NCBI GenBank assembly: GCA_024195265.1 | Contig: JAJLRJ010000010.1 | Location: forward strand, 39,952,298-40,016,297 | Source: Dendrophyllia cribrosa | Taxonomy: Eukaryota > Cnidaria > Anthozoa > Scleractinia > Dendrophylliidae | Length of the DNA: 64,000 nucleotides | Direction: 5' to 3' | Shown here: positions 11,307-22,140 of the stretch, in pieces | Position numbering within the stretch: the stretch's first letter is position 1 | Layout of the letters: each line of letters starts with the position of its first letter | Program-made: the position numbers and the translations under genes | The notes under the pieces: generated by a model | Told to the model about the DNA's origin: nothing | The model's database searches: none | What the model saw: the letters and a program-made list of their open reading frames with translations, nothing else

Positions 11307-12003
11307 TAGTTGAATCCCGATAACACAAACCCTCGGTTAACTCGAAACAAAATCGATTTCCCCTGGTTTTGCTTTATATATTTACTGTAATTTTACCCCT
11401 GGTAACTCGAACCCTCGATAACTCGAACCTCCCGCTAACTCGAAGTGATTTCGTTTTCTCTTCAGATCATTTTCTTTATATTTATACCCTCGATAACTCG
11501 AACCCTATCTGTCAAAGTCAAAACATACAGATGTGATTGTCATCCAGAGCACTGAGTTTGTTAGTGTATACATTGTCCTTTGTCACATAGTGTTCTTTTT
11601 ACCAGCGCTTGTCCAAACGATGTCTGTGATTCGCTAAGAAAACAATAGATTTGTTCCGCTGGGATAGGGATTAGGGATAGGCGCATTGTTCAAGTGATAT
11701 ATCAATTGTATCGTTCGCCAATCACAGACATCGTTTTGACAGCTACGGGGTCGCCCTTTTACTTGGCTTTGCTTTGTTTTGTTCTGTTCATTTATGCTAT
11801 GTTTTGTTTAAAAATCGTTCTAGTTTAACTCTTTCTTGGTCAGTAAACCTGATTAAACGAAGGGCGTTTGATAAGACATAAAACATGTAAACAAACACCA
11901 CTTGCCATTACTGCCTAATTAACTCCCGATAACTCGAACTTCCCGCTAACTCGAACCTTTTCCGATTTCCCTTGCAAGTTCGAGTTATCAGGATTCAACT
12001 GTA
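11307..12003. mobile_element. pogo/Tigger-like MITE (TTGAATCCCGATAAC ends)
   Basis: Starts TAGTTGAATCCCGATAAC and ends GTTATCAGGATTCAACTGTA, an inverted pair. Both ends carry runs of the type CCCGCTAACTCGAACC/CCCTCGATAACTCGAACC in opposite orientation. About 697 bp, no coding capacity, TA at both ends. Confidence 0.65.
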
Positions 12004-15000
12004 GTAAGAGGGTCTGAATGGGGTTTAGTGTTTAGTGTAAGTTATTTACCCATAATTTTTAGTGTTTGCTGTTAAATTGGCCAATTTTTTAAAGTTGGTT
12101 AAAGCCAAATTGTTTCCAATTGGCCTTTTTCGATACAAATTCGTTAAATTTACCGAATCCAGCATGAAACAGGTTTTTAAACTGAAAGAAATGCAATTTA
12201 GGAAATTTTAGTTTAATGTTTTCTGTTTCCGAAGAAAATACTGTTGAGCGTTTGGAGGGTTTTTCGTAAAAAACATAGTTTTTTAGCGCGCATTGTAAAT
12301 ACTTATCTGCTCTGCGGAAATCGCTAAGGTAAATTATTACGTCAAAGTTTAGAACTCTATAAAAACACTGATTCAGCTTTTACTGATCTGAGTTTTAAAA
12401 GAACAATAATTTACAACTCTAGAAATCTACAAAGCGTTGACCCTCGACCCAGATTAAAGCTATGCAATATATTTGGAAAGAGTTCTGATATTTGAGGGTA
12501 TAACGGAAACTAGCGCTGAAAAGAAAGGAACAGGGCCATAGCACGGTTAAAATTATTGGGGGGAGGGGCAGCACTCGCGCCGAAGGCGCTAGTTTCTAGG
12601 GGGCTCTGGGGATTTTTTTGAAATGTAGGCCCCTGAAATAGCATTTCCAGCCTTCTGAGAGTAGTTTTCAGAAAGTTTAAACGGCTTTGAACGGACAGAA
12701 AAAATATTGTGGCCTAAACGCAGGGCATTTGAGGGGCTGTAGACTTTCTAGGCTTTCTCCCAAATTTATAACGAATTGTTGGGTGCTCATCTATAATTTC
12801 GTTTTGTAACTGATTTGTGTTAGTGATGTACAGGGGAAGCTCTCGAAAGCGGACAGCTCTACTTACGACCGCCTTCACAAAACCCCTGTTTGAATTTCCA
12901 TACAAACTCTGCATTGACATCAGTAAGCTTGCGTTGCGTGAAAACAAGCCCGAATGGACGACTGAATTCGAGGTGGTGGGTATTTTTCTAAATTATTCAG
13001 TATTGACTGCTTATCACTACTACAGAGCATGCCAAAACCCAGAACGAAAACATGAGAAAAGTGATCTCCCAATAAAATGTGTGAATTAAAATTACCGCCG
13101 CGGTAACATTTTTTTGTTTTTACTATAACTCTGTGAATCAGTTAAGAAATCCTCTTCAAACTGTTTCGTTCTCCCTCGTGTTTAAAATATAAATCCTGAA
13201 AAAGCTTTGTTCGTGGCCTCTGGATCCACGTTCGCTGAGCCGGTTACAGTTCATATTCCTGATTTAAATAAATATGCGACATCAATCAGTACCGAAGCCT
13301 TGGAGCAAAAAAATTTTATTCTACACAATTTCTCTTTATTCCCGTTTTCTATAAACGCGCAAACCATCATCGTGGATTCGGCACGTGAGATCAAAGCTCT
13401 AATGATGGCCCTTTCTGAAGTCGATAAACACACCAACATATACGCCGAAAAGGCTTTGCTATCTGAGATGAATGCTTCAATGAATCTGAGTCCCTTCTCG
13501 GATCTTTTCCATATTTCACTTGATCCAAAACGCAACACTTTTTTGGACTACTAATAAGCAGTGTAGAATAATCCAGTCATAGCAGGCTTTCCTGAAATTA
13601 TTAGGGGCATAAATATTTAAAGCTAAAATGATAGAAAAACATCGCCAAAACTGAACTAAAGAATTATAAAAATCACACGCCTTCACGGTTATGCAGATTA
13701 TCCAAGTATAACTGTATAATTGGCAAGAAATCGTGTTGTTGCTTTCCTTCGTGTTTGCTTTTGTTCGATATATTTCTTGAAATGATACAAGTTGATGGAA
13801 AACGAGTGGTCTTTCTTTCAGATTGTGGAGAAGCATTTGTTAACTATGCAACCTAAAACTTTTAAGGCTGAAACAGGCACGTCACGGGTAGACGGTATAG
13901 CGCAAACATGCTAGAATCGATTGCGGCAGGTTCTTTTGATCCCCTTCGGTTAATATCTAAATACTCTTCACTGTAGCTCCTCAATTTCGCATACCTTTCG
14001 AGTAGCACAACTTATCTTTGAATAACTGGTGTTGTAGCTGTCTTTACGACTTCAGTCTGAGCTGTTAGTAAGCCGCACCCAAGCTATACATGTATACCAC
14101 TCGAACACGAACGTGGTAATCGATTCGAGGATGTCACTACCCTTTTCTGCTCTGTTTTTATTGGTCCATCATATTGAATACCTCTTTTGTTATTTATCCG
14201 GTAAGTTCTCAGGTAAATTAAGGCAAAGGCCTAGTAGTTTTAACGCCCAAAAGCTACGGGGGTGGTCTATCTCAAGAGGCTTTAGCCATGAGAACCCAAT
14301 ACTTTAAAAGAGTAAATAGTTAGCAAATGTGGTTCTTTTGTCAAGAATAGCATATGCAAATTAGGTCACGTGACTTAATACGGCCACAAAATCCAGAAGA
14401 AACTTTGAGCAAAGATGGCAACAGTTTATACCGATCATAATCAAATGTTATTGCTACCAGATAAGTCCTAAGAACGACAACAAAAAATCTGTGCTTGGCT
14501 TTTGTTGATTATTTCATTAAGTTTGAAAATAAACGGTACTCAGTCTCCCGTAATAGTAATTTATTATTTTTCCTGTATTTTTTTTAACTAATCTTAAAAA
14601 GGCCAAGGGCAGAAATGAAGTACATAATAGCCTTAAAATCATAAAACTTCTGGCAGCCTCCAGGTATTGGTGAAAAGTGTTGCCATTTTGCTTGAAATAT
14701 TTTTTACAAATATAATTTGTCTATTAAACTGTAGTCAATATCGTTGGTTGGTTTCCCGGGTTCATTGATTTTCTAAGAAATCTCCGTTGCGGGTCATATT
14801 GTTTGGGAGAATAAAAAAATATGCTTCCAGACAACGGGGCACCAACGTTAATATGTGATTATCTCTCGGCATACGGGTAGTTGTGTAGAATGGACTTTGT
14901 TCTACATTTCTTTATAGCTTTTCTGACATATTCCAAGATGAGATCGTAATTCCCGTAAGCGGCCGTGGACACTTTTCAGGGGTTACGATTTTCACCCCAA

Positions 15001-15133
15001 TAACCATGTTGCAGTTGCTTTTTTTCTTATTGCAGTTGATTAATTGTGGAGCAGGAGCTCTCGGCAAACCATTTTGGGCTTCACTAGGAGAGTAGTGGAT
15101 TTTTATTGTTCCCGTGGTATTATACTTCATGTA
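12004..15133. other. Intergenic, no recognised gene
   Basis: AT-rich. Two frames, plus strand 12817-13089 (90 codons) and 13207-13554 (115 codons), are open but match no family I know, lack convincing splice or start context and have open antisense frames. I do not call them genes. Confidence 0.4.
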
Positions 15134-15289
15134 TACAGCTATTTCAATTAACGTTGTCGGATGAAAAAGGCGAAAAGCCAAGACCGCAAGGTAGTATGGG
15201 ATTCTTATGCAATGGCAATTTACAACTACCCATACCTTGCGGTCTTGGCTTTAAGCTTTCATCCGACAACGTTAATTGAAATAGCTGTA
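15134..15289. repeat. 156-bp palindromic fold-back element
   Basis: Arms of about 68 bp begin TACAGCTATTTCAATTAACG and end in its inverse complement CGTTAATTGAAATAGCTGTA, with the inner parts (CCAAGACCGCAAGGTA) also paired. The short loop is about 20-30 nt. Confidence 0.75.
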
Positions 15290-15514
15290 AACTCAAATGA
15301 AATGCCTTTGATGGTATGTTATTTGAAACAACAACTATTTAGCTGTTGTTTTATTGTTAAAATCTTCTAGAGGTAAAATGGCTATGTTCCAAAATAATTA
15401 TATAATGGATTTGTATGACTTCTAAAATCAGAAAAGGTTATTCTGTCTGTCTGATATGTCCTTTGTAACATTAGACGCCGACTTTTTAGACAAAATATAC
15501 ACTGCTTGTAGTCT

Positions 15515-15805
15515 TACTTTTCCTTAGTTAGTCAAGCGAGTTCTCGGTCCACGAGCCGCAGCGAAGCGGTGAATCCCGCGCGCTCGACCGTGAACTAAAA
15601 GAAAAATAAGAGACTTCGAGCATAAATGCAAAATTCGGATTTATCTCAAGTCTGAAGTCGAGCTAGGAGTCAAGAGTCGAGGGTACTCTCGAGTATAAGT
15701 TATTTAGCTTATTTTTCCTTTTCCTCGGGCTGGCGCCCTCGATGCACGCGCCTCGCAGCTTCGCCGCGCTCGACTAACTAAAGGAAAATAAGAGACGGCT
15801 CGCAG
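15515..15805. repeat. Fold-back, CpG-rich repeat
   Basis: The left side CCTTAGTTAGTCAAGCGAG and right side CTCGACTAACTAAAGG are inverted, each next to a CpG-rich segment and an AAAATAAGAGAC motif (two copies, about 15604 and 15786). The inner sequence has degenerate TCGAG repeats. Probably an old MITE. Confidence 0.5.
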
Positions 15806-16579
15806 TCTGTGATATTTTAGGCATAGTTAGGCTCGATTTCCAGCCGTTTTGTGGCGCAAATTACCTGGAAAGCGAGCCTAGGAGATAATCTAAGCGCAAC
15901 AGTTTTTTATAAGATCCCGTACCGCGGAGCGTGTTAGAATTCATTTAAATTAAAATTCCAATTCTCCTTTCTGTACCTTTCACCAGTGAATGGGGATGAA
16001 AAAGTATGAACGGTCTGTGCACAGACCCTCCATCTGGGCCCTCCATTGCCGGCAAGGAAAAGAATACGCCTTCGACTCTGTTTTTTTTTTTACGACAAAC
16101 TGTAAAGGGCTTGCTCTTCAACTACTATGTGTATGGCGTAATCGAGCGATACCTGCAGAAAACTCTTGTTTTTTGAATTCAAAAAACGGGTAACAAGGAC
16201 TTTAGAAACCAAAACATCAAGGTGTTATTTTGAAAAACCTGTTTCGGCTGGTATCTCCCCCTGGGCAAAATGTCAAACAGATTTTGCTTTCAGATATTAA
16301 TTACAAGCACAAAAAAGATCTTGTTCATTTCCGTTTTATCTAATGTTATAGGGCCAGTTTACATGTAAGCCGAGATGAGTTTCGTCCCGCGATGAGTGTC
16401 GCCCCTGGATGAAAAAAATCTCGTTCCTTTTGAGTTCGCGAGGACAGAATACCAAACCATAATCTAACTGAGAAGTAAATCACGTTGAAAGAGTGGTGCT
16501 TGGTTTTAAAATCAGAAATTCCACAATAATTCTAACATCAACGTGAGCAGAGTTTGATCAAGACAGCACAACGTTCGTA

Positions 16580-17055
16580 CAATGAGGCGGACATTGGGGA
16601 TTTGCGGTGTTGCGGTGTTGCTCATTTTTTTATGCGGTGTTGCGGTGAATAAAATCCCAGATTGCGGTGTTGCGGTGATCTCAAACCCTACGGTGTGCGA
16701 TGCTTGCGCTTTAAAGTCTGCGGTGTTCGGTGGGACGAAATTATCTGCGGTGTTGCCGTTTCCTGTTTGACCCTTGTCAGATCTTAATTTAGCCTCTGTA
16801 TGTTATTTATTCCGTACTTATTTATGAAAAGCACGTGCCATTCTGTTTAATTTGTAACAAAAAGCAGTCCAATACTGTCTAGTTAATCTTCAATACGCTG
16901 CGGTCGCCAATCCTAAGCCTTTTTCATTTATAAGTAACTTGACAAAAATATATATTGCGGTGACGGTGTTTCGTCGACTTTTCTTGCGGTGATGCGATGT
17001 TCGGTAATTTTTTTTGCGGTGTTGCGGTGTTCAGAGACCCACAATGTCCCCCTCT
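16580..17055. mobile_element. MITE with internal GCGGTGTT repeats
   Basis: The left end (GAGGCGGACATTGGGG) and right end (inverse: GAGGGGGACATTGTGGG) are inverted repeats. Between them TTGCGGTG/TTGCGGTGTTGCGGTG units recur irregularly at both ends. The frame at 16582-16770 is repeat sequence. Confidence 0.55.
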
Positions 17056-17161
17056 ACAATGTTCCACAAGAACTCAATTGAAGAGTTAAAGTAAATTAGA
17101 CAGGTGTCGATTGAGCACGGTATATCGTTAGAACATCGGTTTGAACTGAAATACGATAATA

Positions 17162-18117
17162 CAGTGGAACCCCGCCATACGACCACCCCGTTAATGCGAC
17201 CACCTCGTTATTACGACCACTTTTTTGTGGCCCGAACAAAAGCCCACTTATTTTCTTATCTGAAAACCCCGTTATTACGACCAACGACCACCTTTTGGAG
17301 TCCTAAATTTTTCTTTATAAAATTACCCCGTTAATACGACCAGTCAAAATGCCTGGTGAGGCTGCTGAATGAAAACAGACACAATCTGACAAACAATAAC
17401 GCATTAATATTTTATTGAATGTTTTAGGCAAAGGTGTTCGGCAAATTGTAGTGTTAAGTAAAAAGGATGCATGAACAGATACTACAAAAGATCTGAAAGA
17501 CTTCACTTTGCAGCATTTCGAGGCTCTCAAAGTTATTTTGCCTTCTTGTTTCTGATGCCTTCCACTGTGGCTTTTCTCTTCAAGTCCATTCCCTGTTCTT
17601 TTCTCACAGATCGGTTATTTTGGAATGTTTTTCATTTTCTAGAGGCAAAGGGCAATATGAAAACTGCAAATGAACTCGCAAAAGTTATATCTAATGTACA
17701 AAGTGATTGGCTTAAGCAAAGGCGAAGCCAGTCGAAGCTCACAGACGTTTTTAAAACCGTTTGAACATTGTAATAATTGTGAAAGTGTTGTAAGCTACAA
17801 TATAGAAAACGGCTCTTCGAGACATTTCACTAGAACTCCCTTTTCTTCATAACAAGGAACTGAAAGAAGTCAGTGTTTTTTTTTTCTCATTAGTCGGTTT
17901 TGTTTACTGTTACATTGTTCAGTTGCATTGAATTGCGGTTGTAAGGTTGCTAATTAACTGCAAAAAGGTTGATTTATAGCGCAATTAAAGAAATACATGT
18001 AGTAGAATGTAGTTTAAAAGCATGTTGCACCATGATTTGACCCTACCCCGTTAATGCGACCAGCCCGTTAATACGACCAAATTTCCATGGCCCGAAGGTG
18101 ATCGTATTAATGGGTTG
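17162..18117. mobile_element. Decayed Tigger/pogo-like element with a possible transposase remnant
   Basis: Left end ACAGTGGAACCCCGCCATAC with repeats of GTTAATGCGACCACC; right end with inverted GTCGTATTAA-type repeats. The frame 17471-17764 ends in a basic tail (DWLKQRRSQSKLTDVF), reminiscent of the C-termini of Tigger/jerky DDE proteins. Transposase origin is only suspected. Confidence 0.45.
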
Positions 18118-19591
18118 TAGAACTAAAATTAACTAGGACATACAAACTCAAATATATCAGAAAATCAATTATGAGCTTTTGCTCAGTATTAAAAAGTACA
18201 ATTCCGTTCTTATTAATTGCACAGAAAACATCTCGTTCACGTTTCAAGCAATCCAAAAACTCTCTGCTCATCCCGTGAATCTATGTTGTGGGGTGTTTTG
18301 TGAATTTTTGGGTGATTTTTGGGTATGTTTGGGAGGAAATAGTTTTTCTCAAAGGGTTGGTAAAATTAAGAGAAGTAAGAAATATTGAAGATTTAGTGAA
18401 GTTTTAAAAATAGAATTTGTAGTTAATAATTAATAGGCGGACACCAAGTTAGTCCACTAGCAACCTGGGGTACATTTGCGTGGGTATCGACTGTCTGTTG
18501 GTGTTCCAAAAATCATTTTCTTTCTTCTATCCCTTCTTTAAACCTCTTCAAATTCCATTCAAATTCATGTGTACCCCCGCCTTAAATTAAATATTCAGTG
18601 GTTTCTTTCAGTTTTTTATGTCGCTGATATAAAGCATTTGGGTTAAGGTGAAGGTTAGGGTTAGTCAATTTTTCAGTGACAACGGCTGAATAAACGAAAA
18701 GTTTTGTTTTACATTCCAAAAACAAACATCACTTTAAACCCTGGCTTTTTAATTCACTAAGTTTATAGTTATAAAGTTGTGTTTTTCCCCTTCTTTATTT
18801 CTTATTTCATGCGACTTTCGCCTTATTGTTGGAGAAAGTGCTTTATATCTGCGACATAAAAAAAAACAAAGACGTGTTGGCAATTTTTACCGTTAATGGA
18901 CAATTCATCTTTCAGCAGCGTGCGATCATTTAATTGGCATTACATTTGATTGACGAATTGATTAAACAACGTGGGACCGTAAAATTATAATATTTTGGTC
19001 AATAACTAAAGCATCATTTACTTCCGAACGCTAACTTGCTGTACAACGACGCGGTCGACGCTCTTTTGTCAGCCAGATTAGCTAAGGAATATTTATTTTC
19101 CTGTTTCCACTCCTGTTTCAGCTTGCGAATAAATTTTCCCTAAAAATTTCCGCTTTTATTTTATATGAATCTATTCCCTCGTCCAGTTGTTTAATTAAGT
19201 TGTGCAGTATAGTACGTAGGCGCAATTTTCTTAATTCCAATATTAATGCCTTGTAAAGGACATTATTTTCTAAGCTTACCTTTTAGCTTGATGTGTCTTC
19301 AGTTATCAGCCGTGCGACTCAGTTCGTTATTTACCGATTATAAGTTGAATATTAAGCTGTCAGCTCACTGACAAACATAGAACAAGTGCATCATGGGATC
19401 ATTACCCCCACCCCCCCCCCCCCCCCCCCCCCGTTTCCCACCGCGTTAAATCAGTCTCCCTTTTTTTTAGGGCAAGAAATTTGTCAAACGCCTTTGCAAC
19501 CATAAAAATAAATTAAACGATACACTGTTTTACCAGTACATTTTTACCGCGTACCAATCCGGGCACGAATTCACATAAACTCGCGAGTTTT
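18118..19591. other. Intergenic, no gene seen
   Basis: AT-rich, with a 22-nt C run at 19411-19432. A GTTAGGGTTAG stretch near 18656 is too short to be telomeric. No coding signal. Confidence 0.4.
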
Positions 19592-19720
19592 ATGGGAGAT
19601 ATTACCGCGTTATTACTGGGGGAGATATTACCGAGTTATCACGACTGGGGGAGATATTACCGAGTTATCACGACTGGGGGAGATATTACCGAGTTATCAC
19701 GACTGGGGGAGATATTACCG
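19592..19720. repeat. 29-bp tandem repeat, about 4 copies
   Basis: Unit GGGGGAGATATTACCGAGTT plus ATCACGACT, three near-identical copies and one degenerate first copy. No spacers, so not CRISPR. Confidence 0.85.
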
Positions 19721-20117
19721 GTGCTTGTACTAAAAAGTACTCGTAATTACGGTAATCAATACATGTATAACACTAGTTGTTCATTGATCAATCAAAGTAT
19801 GGATTATGGACTGCTGGCCTTTCGTTAAATTGTAGTAAGTCTCCCTGTCAAACGCGCGTGCAATAAATAAGCTCCCCATAATAGGGGATTTTAAAAACAG
19901 TAATCATGTTCCCGTTGATGATTAACCCAATATCAACAGCTAACTTCTCCTTTATGGTTTCCATATATTTTTTCTAGAACCAGGTAAGAGAAGTTGTAGA
20001 ATATCAATGCAATATTTTATCTGTAGTAATCATTTTTTAAATTCTCATGACCTCTCTGTTTGGATATGTATTGATATTACAAAAAGAAATTTGATGTTGA
20101 TTGAAAGTGAAAATAAG

Positions 20118-20475
20118 CGGTTGGTCACTTTTTGTTCCTATCCGGTGCTTAGAAACTGGTCATTGACGGTTGGAATTTATTAATTATAGCAAAAGGAAAG
20201 TTTTTCTTTGTCTTTAGGGTAATCTAAACACGGGGAGCATGGACAAGACAACCGAGACAAAAAGACTTTTGTTTCATTTTTCTTTTCTTTTGCTGTCTGC
20301 TTATCAAAGTGTTGTAACTGAAAGAGAAGACTGAAAACGGTTGGTCACTTTTGAGGCGCCCATGGTGTTTAGATACCATTCAATGAAGGTTGGAATTTAT
20401 AACTTAATTATTAACTATATTTTCTTTAATAAGGGTAATCTTAAACAAGGGGACCTTGGACAAGACACCGAAATA
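20118..20475. repeat. Diverged direct duplication (period about 220 bp)
   Basis: GGTTGGTCAC...GGTTGGAATTTAT...GGGTAATCT...GGACAAGACA occurs at 20118-20255 and again at 20338-20475 in the same order, with substitutions and indels. Confidence 0.6.
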
Positions 20476-21480
20476 AAATCCTTTAGTTTCATTTTTCGTT
20501 TTTACAATAAGCTTATAAAATTTCAACATTTTCATGATAAAAAATCGTTTAAACAGCATGTCCTAGTCTCTCATAGGTAATCAGTTAGGTAATTATTCTT
20601 TAGGTAATGTTTTATTATAATAATTTAACTAGTTCTATTGTCTAGGAATATTGAACAATAACATAATTCTATTAACATATATATAGTCATTTCTTTTTCA
20701 TATATATAGTCACCCTAGAAAGCTCACTTAATGTGATCGAAATATAGGCAGAAAGGAAAGTTTTCATCTACATTTGTGAGGAATTTATATTAATTTTATG
20801 AAGGAAGGGCGGAGTGGATGCTTGTGAGAAGTATATTTCAATAATTAAAGTGAGCCATTTTCATTACAACAACAAGTCGGGTATTAAAAGGGTATTAAAA
20901 GGGCGGGAGTCGGAGAACGGGGTACGGGAAGCGGAAGGTTCTGACCCCCCCCCCTCCCACGAGAAAACTAGCCGTCCTGGGTCCATGTAAAGTGTAGCCA
21001 GTTCCAGGCGTCAAGGTTGTGGGGGCGGTGAGCAGCGCACGAACGAGCGGGGAAACCGAGGGGAGACTGAGGCTTTCTTTCGCGCCTTTCCCCCTCCGTC
21101 AGCAATCGCGCTTTTTTTTTTCTTCGTGCGTCGCCTATCCTTCATTTTTCACGATCTGAACGCCTGGAACAGGCGTTGTAAAGTAAGTCCGTTGATGTGA
21201 CCACGCAGTGAAAGAAATAAACAGTATTTTCTCATGGTGTTGTTGGCTTTTCAATATTTGTAGCCTGCAGTTCAGGCGTTTTATTCGTAAGCCCGTCCGC
21301 CATCTTGGAGTTCCAAAACATACGGAGTTGTATTTCTGCCTGACTCCCACCCCGTTGGTCGCATTTTATTCTCTCCCCAATCTTCAACTAATTTTATATT
21401 CCAAGATGGCGCCCAGACATTACGCGAAGAACTAAGCGCTCAATCGCCACCCAAAATACGACTGCGCTGTTCTGCACTGC
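20476..21480. other. Intergenic spacer between ACE-A and the ACE-B block
   Basis: No gene. About 21000-21130 is GC-rich with an AACGAGCGGGGAAACCGAGGGG-like motif also seen near 48985-49080. Downstream of ACE-B the TTTATT at about 21366 would be a minus-strand AATAAA, a possible polyadenylation signal but far from the stop. Confidence 0.35.
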
Positions 21481-21504
21481 AGGCTGCAATATTTGGCAAT
21501 ATGA

Positions 21505-21770
21505 AACCCGGTGTATTTTAGAGCAGTTTTCGTATCGTAAAACCAAACCCAAAGTAATCACTCTGGCCAGTCACAACCAATGAACCAATCAGAACCCAAA
21601 GCAAATACATGTAGCAGGTACCAAGCGCGGAAAAACGCGTGCGAATAAGTCATGATTGGGTTTGGTTTTACTTCTGATTGGTTGATAAAGTGACGCGAGA
21701 TTTTTTTATGCAAAACCAAAACAATTGCAAAAACTACTTTCTATACTCAATTGAAAACCATTCTATCACC
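21505..21770. mobile_element. CCAAT-rich MITE, one of four main copies
   Basis: The termini (GAGCAGTTTTCG... and the inverse of CAATTGAAAACCATTCTA) are imperfect inverted repeats. The body has CCAATGAACCAATCAG and AAGCGCGGAAAAACGCGTGC. Sister copies lie at about 22935-23195, 38695-38945 and 40130-40415, with a fragment at 63050-63127. The ACE-B and ACE-C blocks both begin in this element. Confidence 0.6.
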
Positions 21771-21785
21771 TTCTAATATGCCCAC

Positions 21786-22140
21786 TTATAAACCCAGTCC
21801 AATTACACTCAAACTCAACAGCAGCGAAGAAACAGCTATCATCATTTTTCCAGCGGTGTTTAAAGACTGAGTATGCGCTTTCCCACTTGGTTTCGTATTT
21901 GGTGGTGTCTCGTTTAGGTCGGTGTCTGGTATAGTTGTGGGCACTACACACGGATCTCCTTTAGAAGCAGGATTTTCGGGCCACCCAATTGTGTAGTTGG
22001 AAGAACATCTTTGCTTTCTTAGCCACAGATATAGAGGCCAAAAGTACTCTTTCATGGGACCCGCATCCATGGATCGCTTGTTGGTAAGCTTTTCTAGGGC
22101 CTCCGGCCATGGCTTGCTTCTGCCTAATGTCAACATTTCC
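21786..22140 (-). CDS. ACE: ACE-B exon 5: stalk and C-terminal anchor
   Basis: 355 bp, acceptor TTACTTAG|, stop TAA 21786-21788. Encodes [22 protein letters not shown], a Pro/Thr/Asn-rich stalk and the hydrophobic end. Confidence 0.92.

Noticed and set aside
12817..13554. Two plus-strand frames of 90 and 115 codons between ACE-A and ACE-B
   Set aside because: No recognisable family, antisense frames equally open, no splice or start support. Could be a lineage-specific gene, but the sequence alone does not show it.
18650..18670. Telomere-like GTTAGGGTTAG
   Set aside because: Two units only, not an array.
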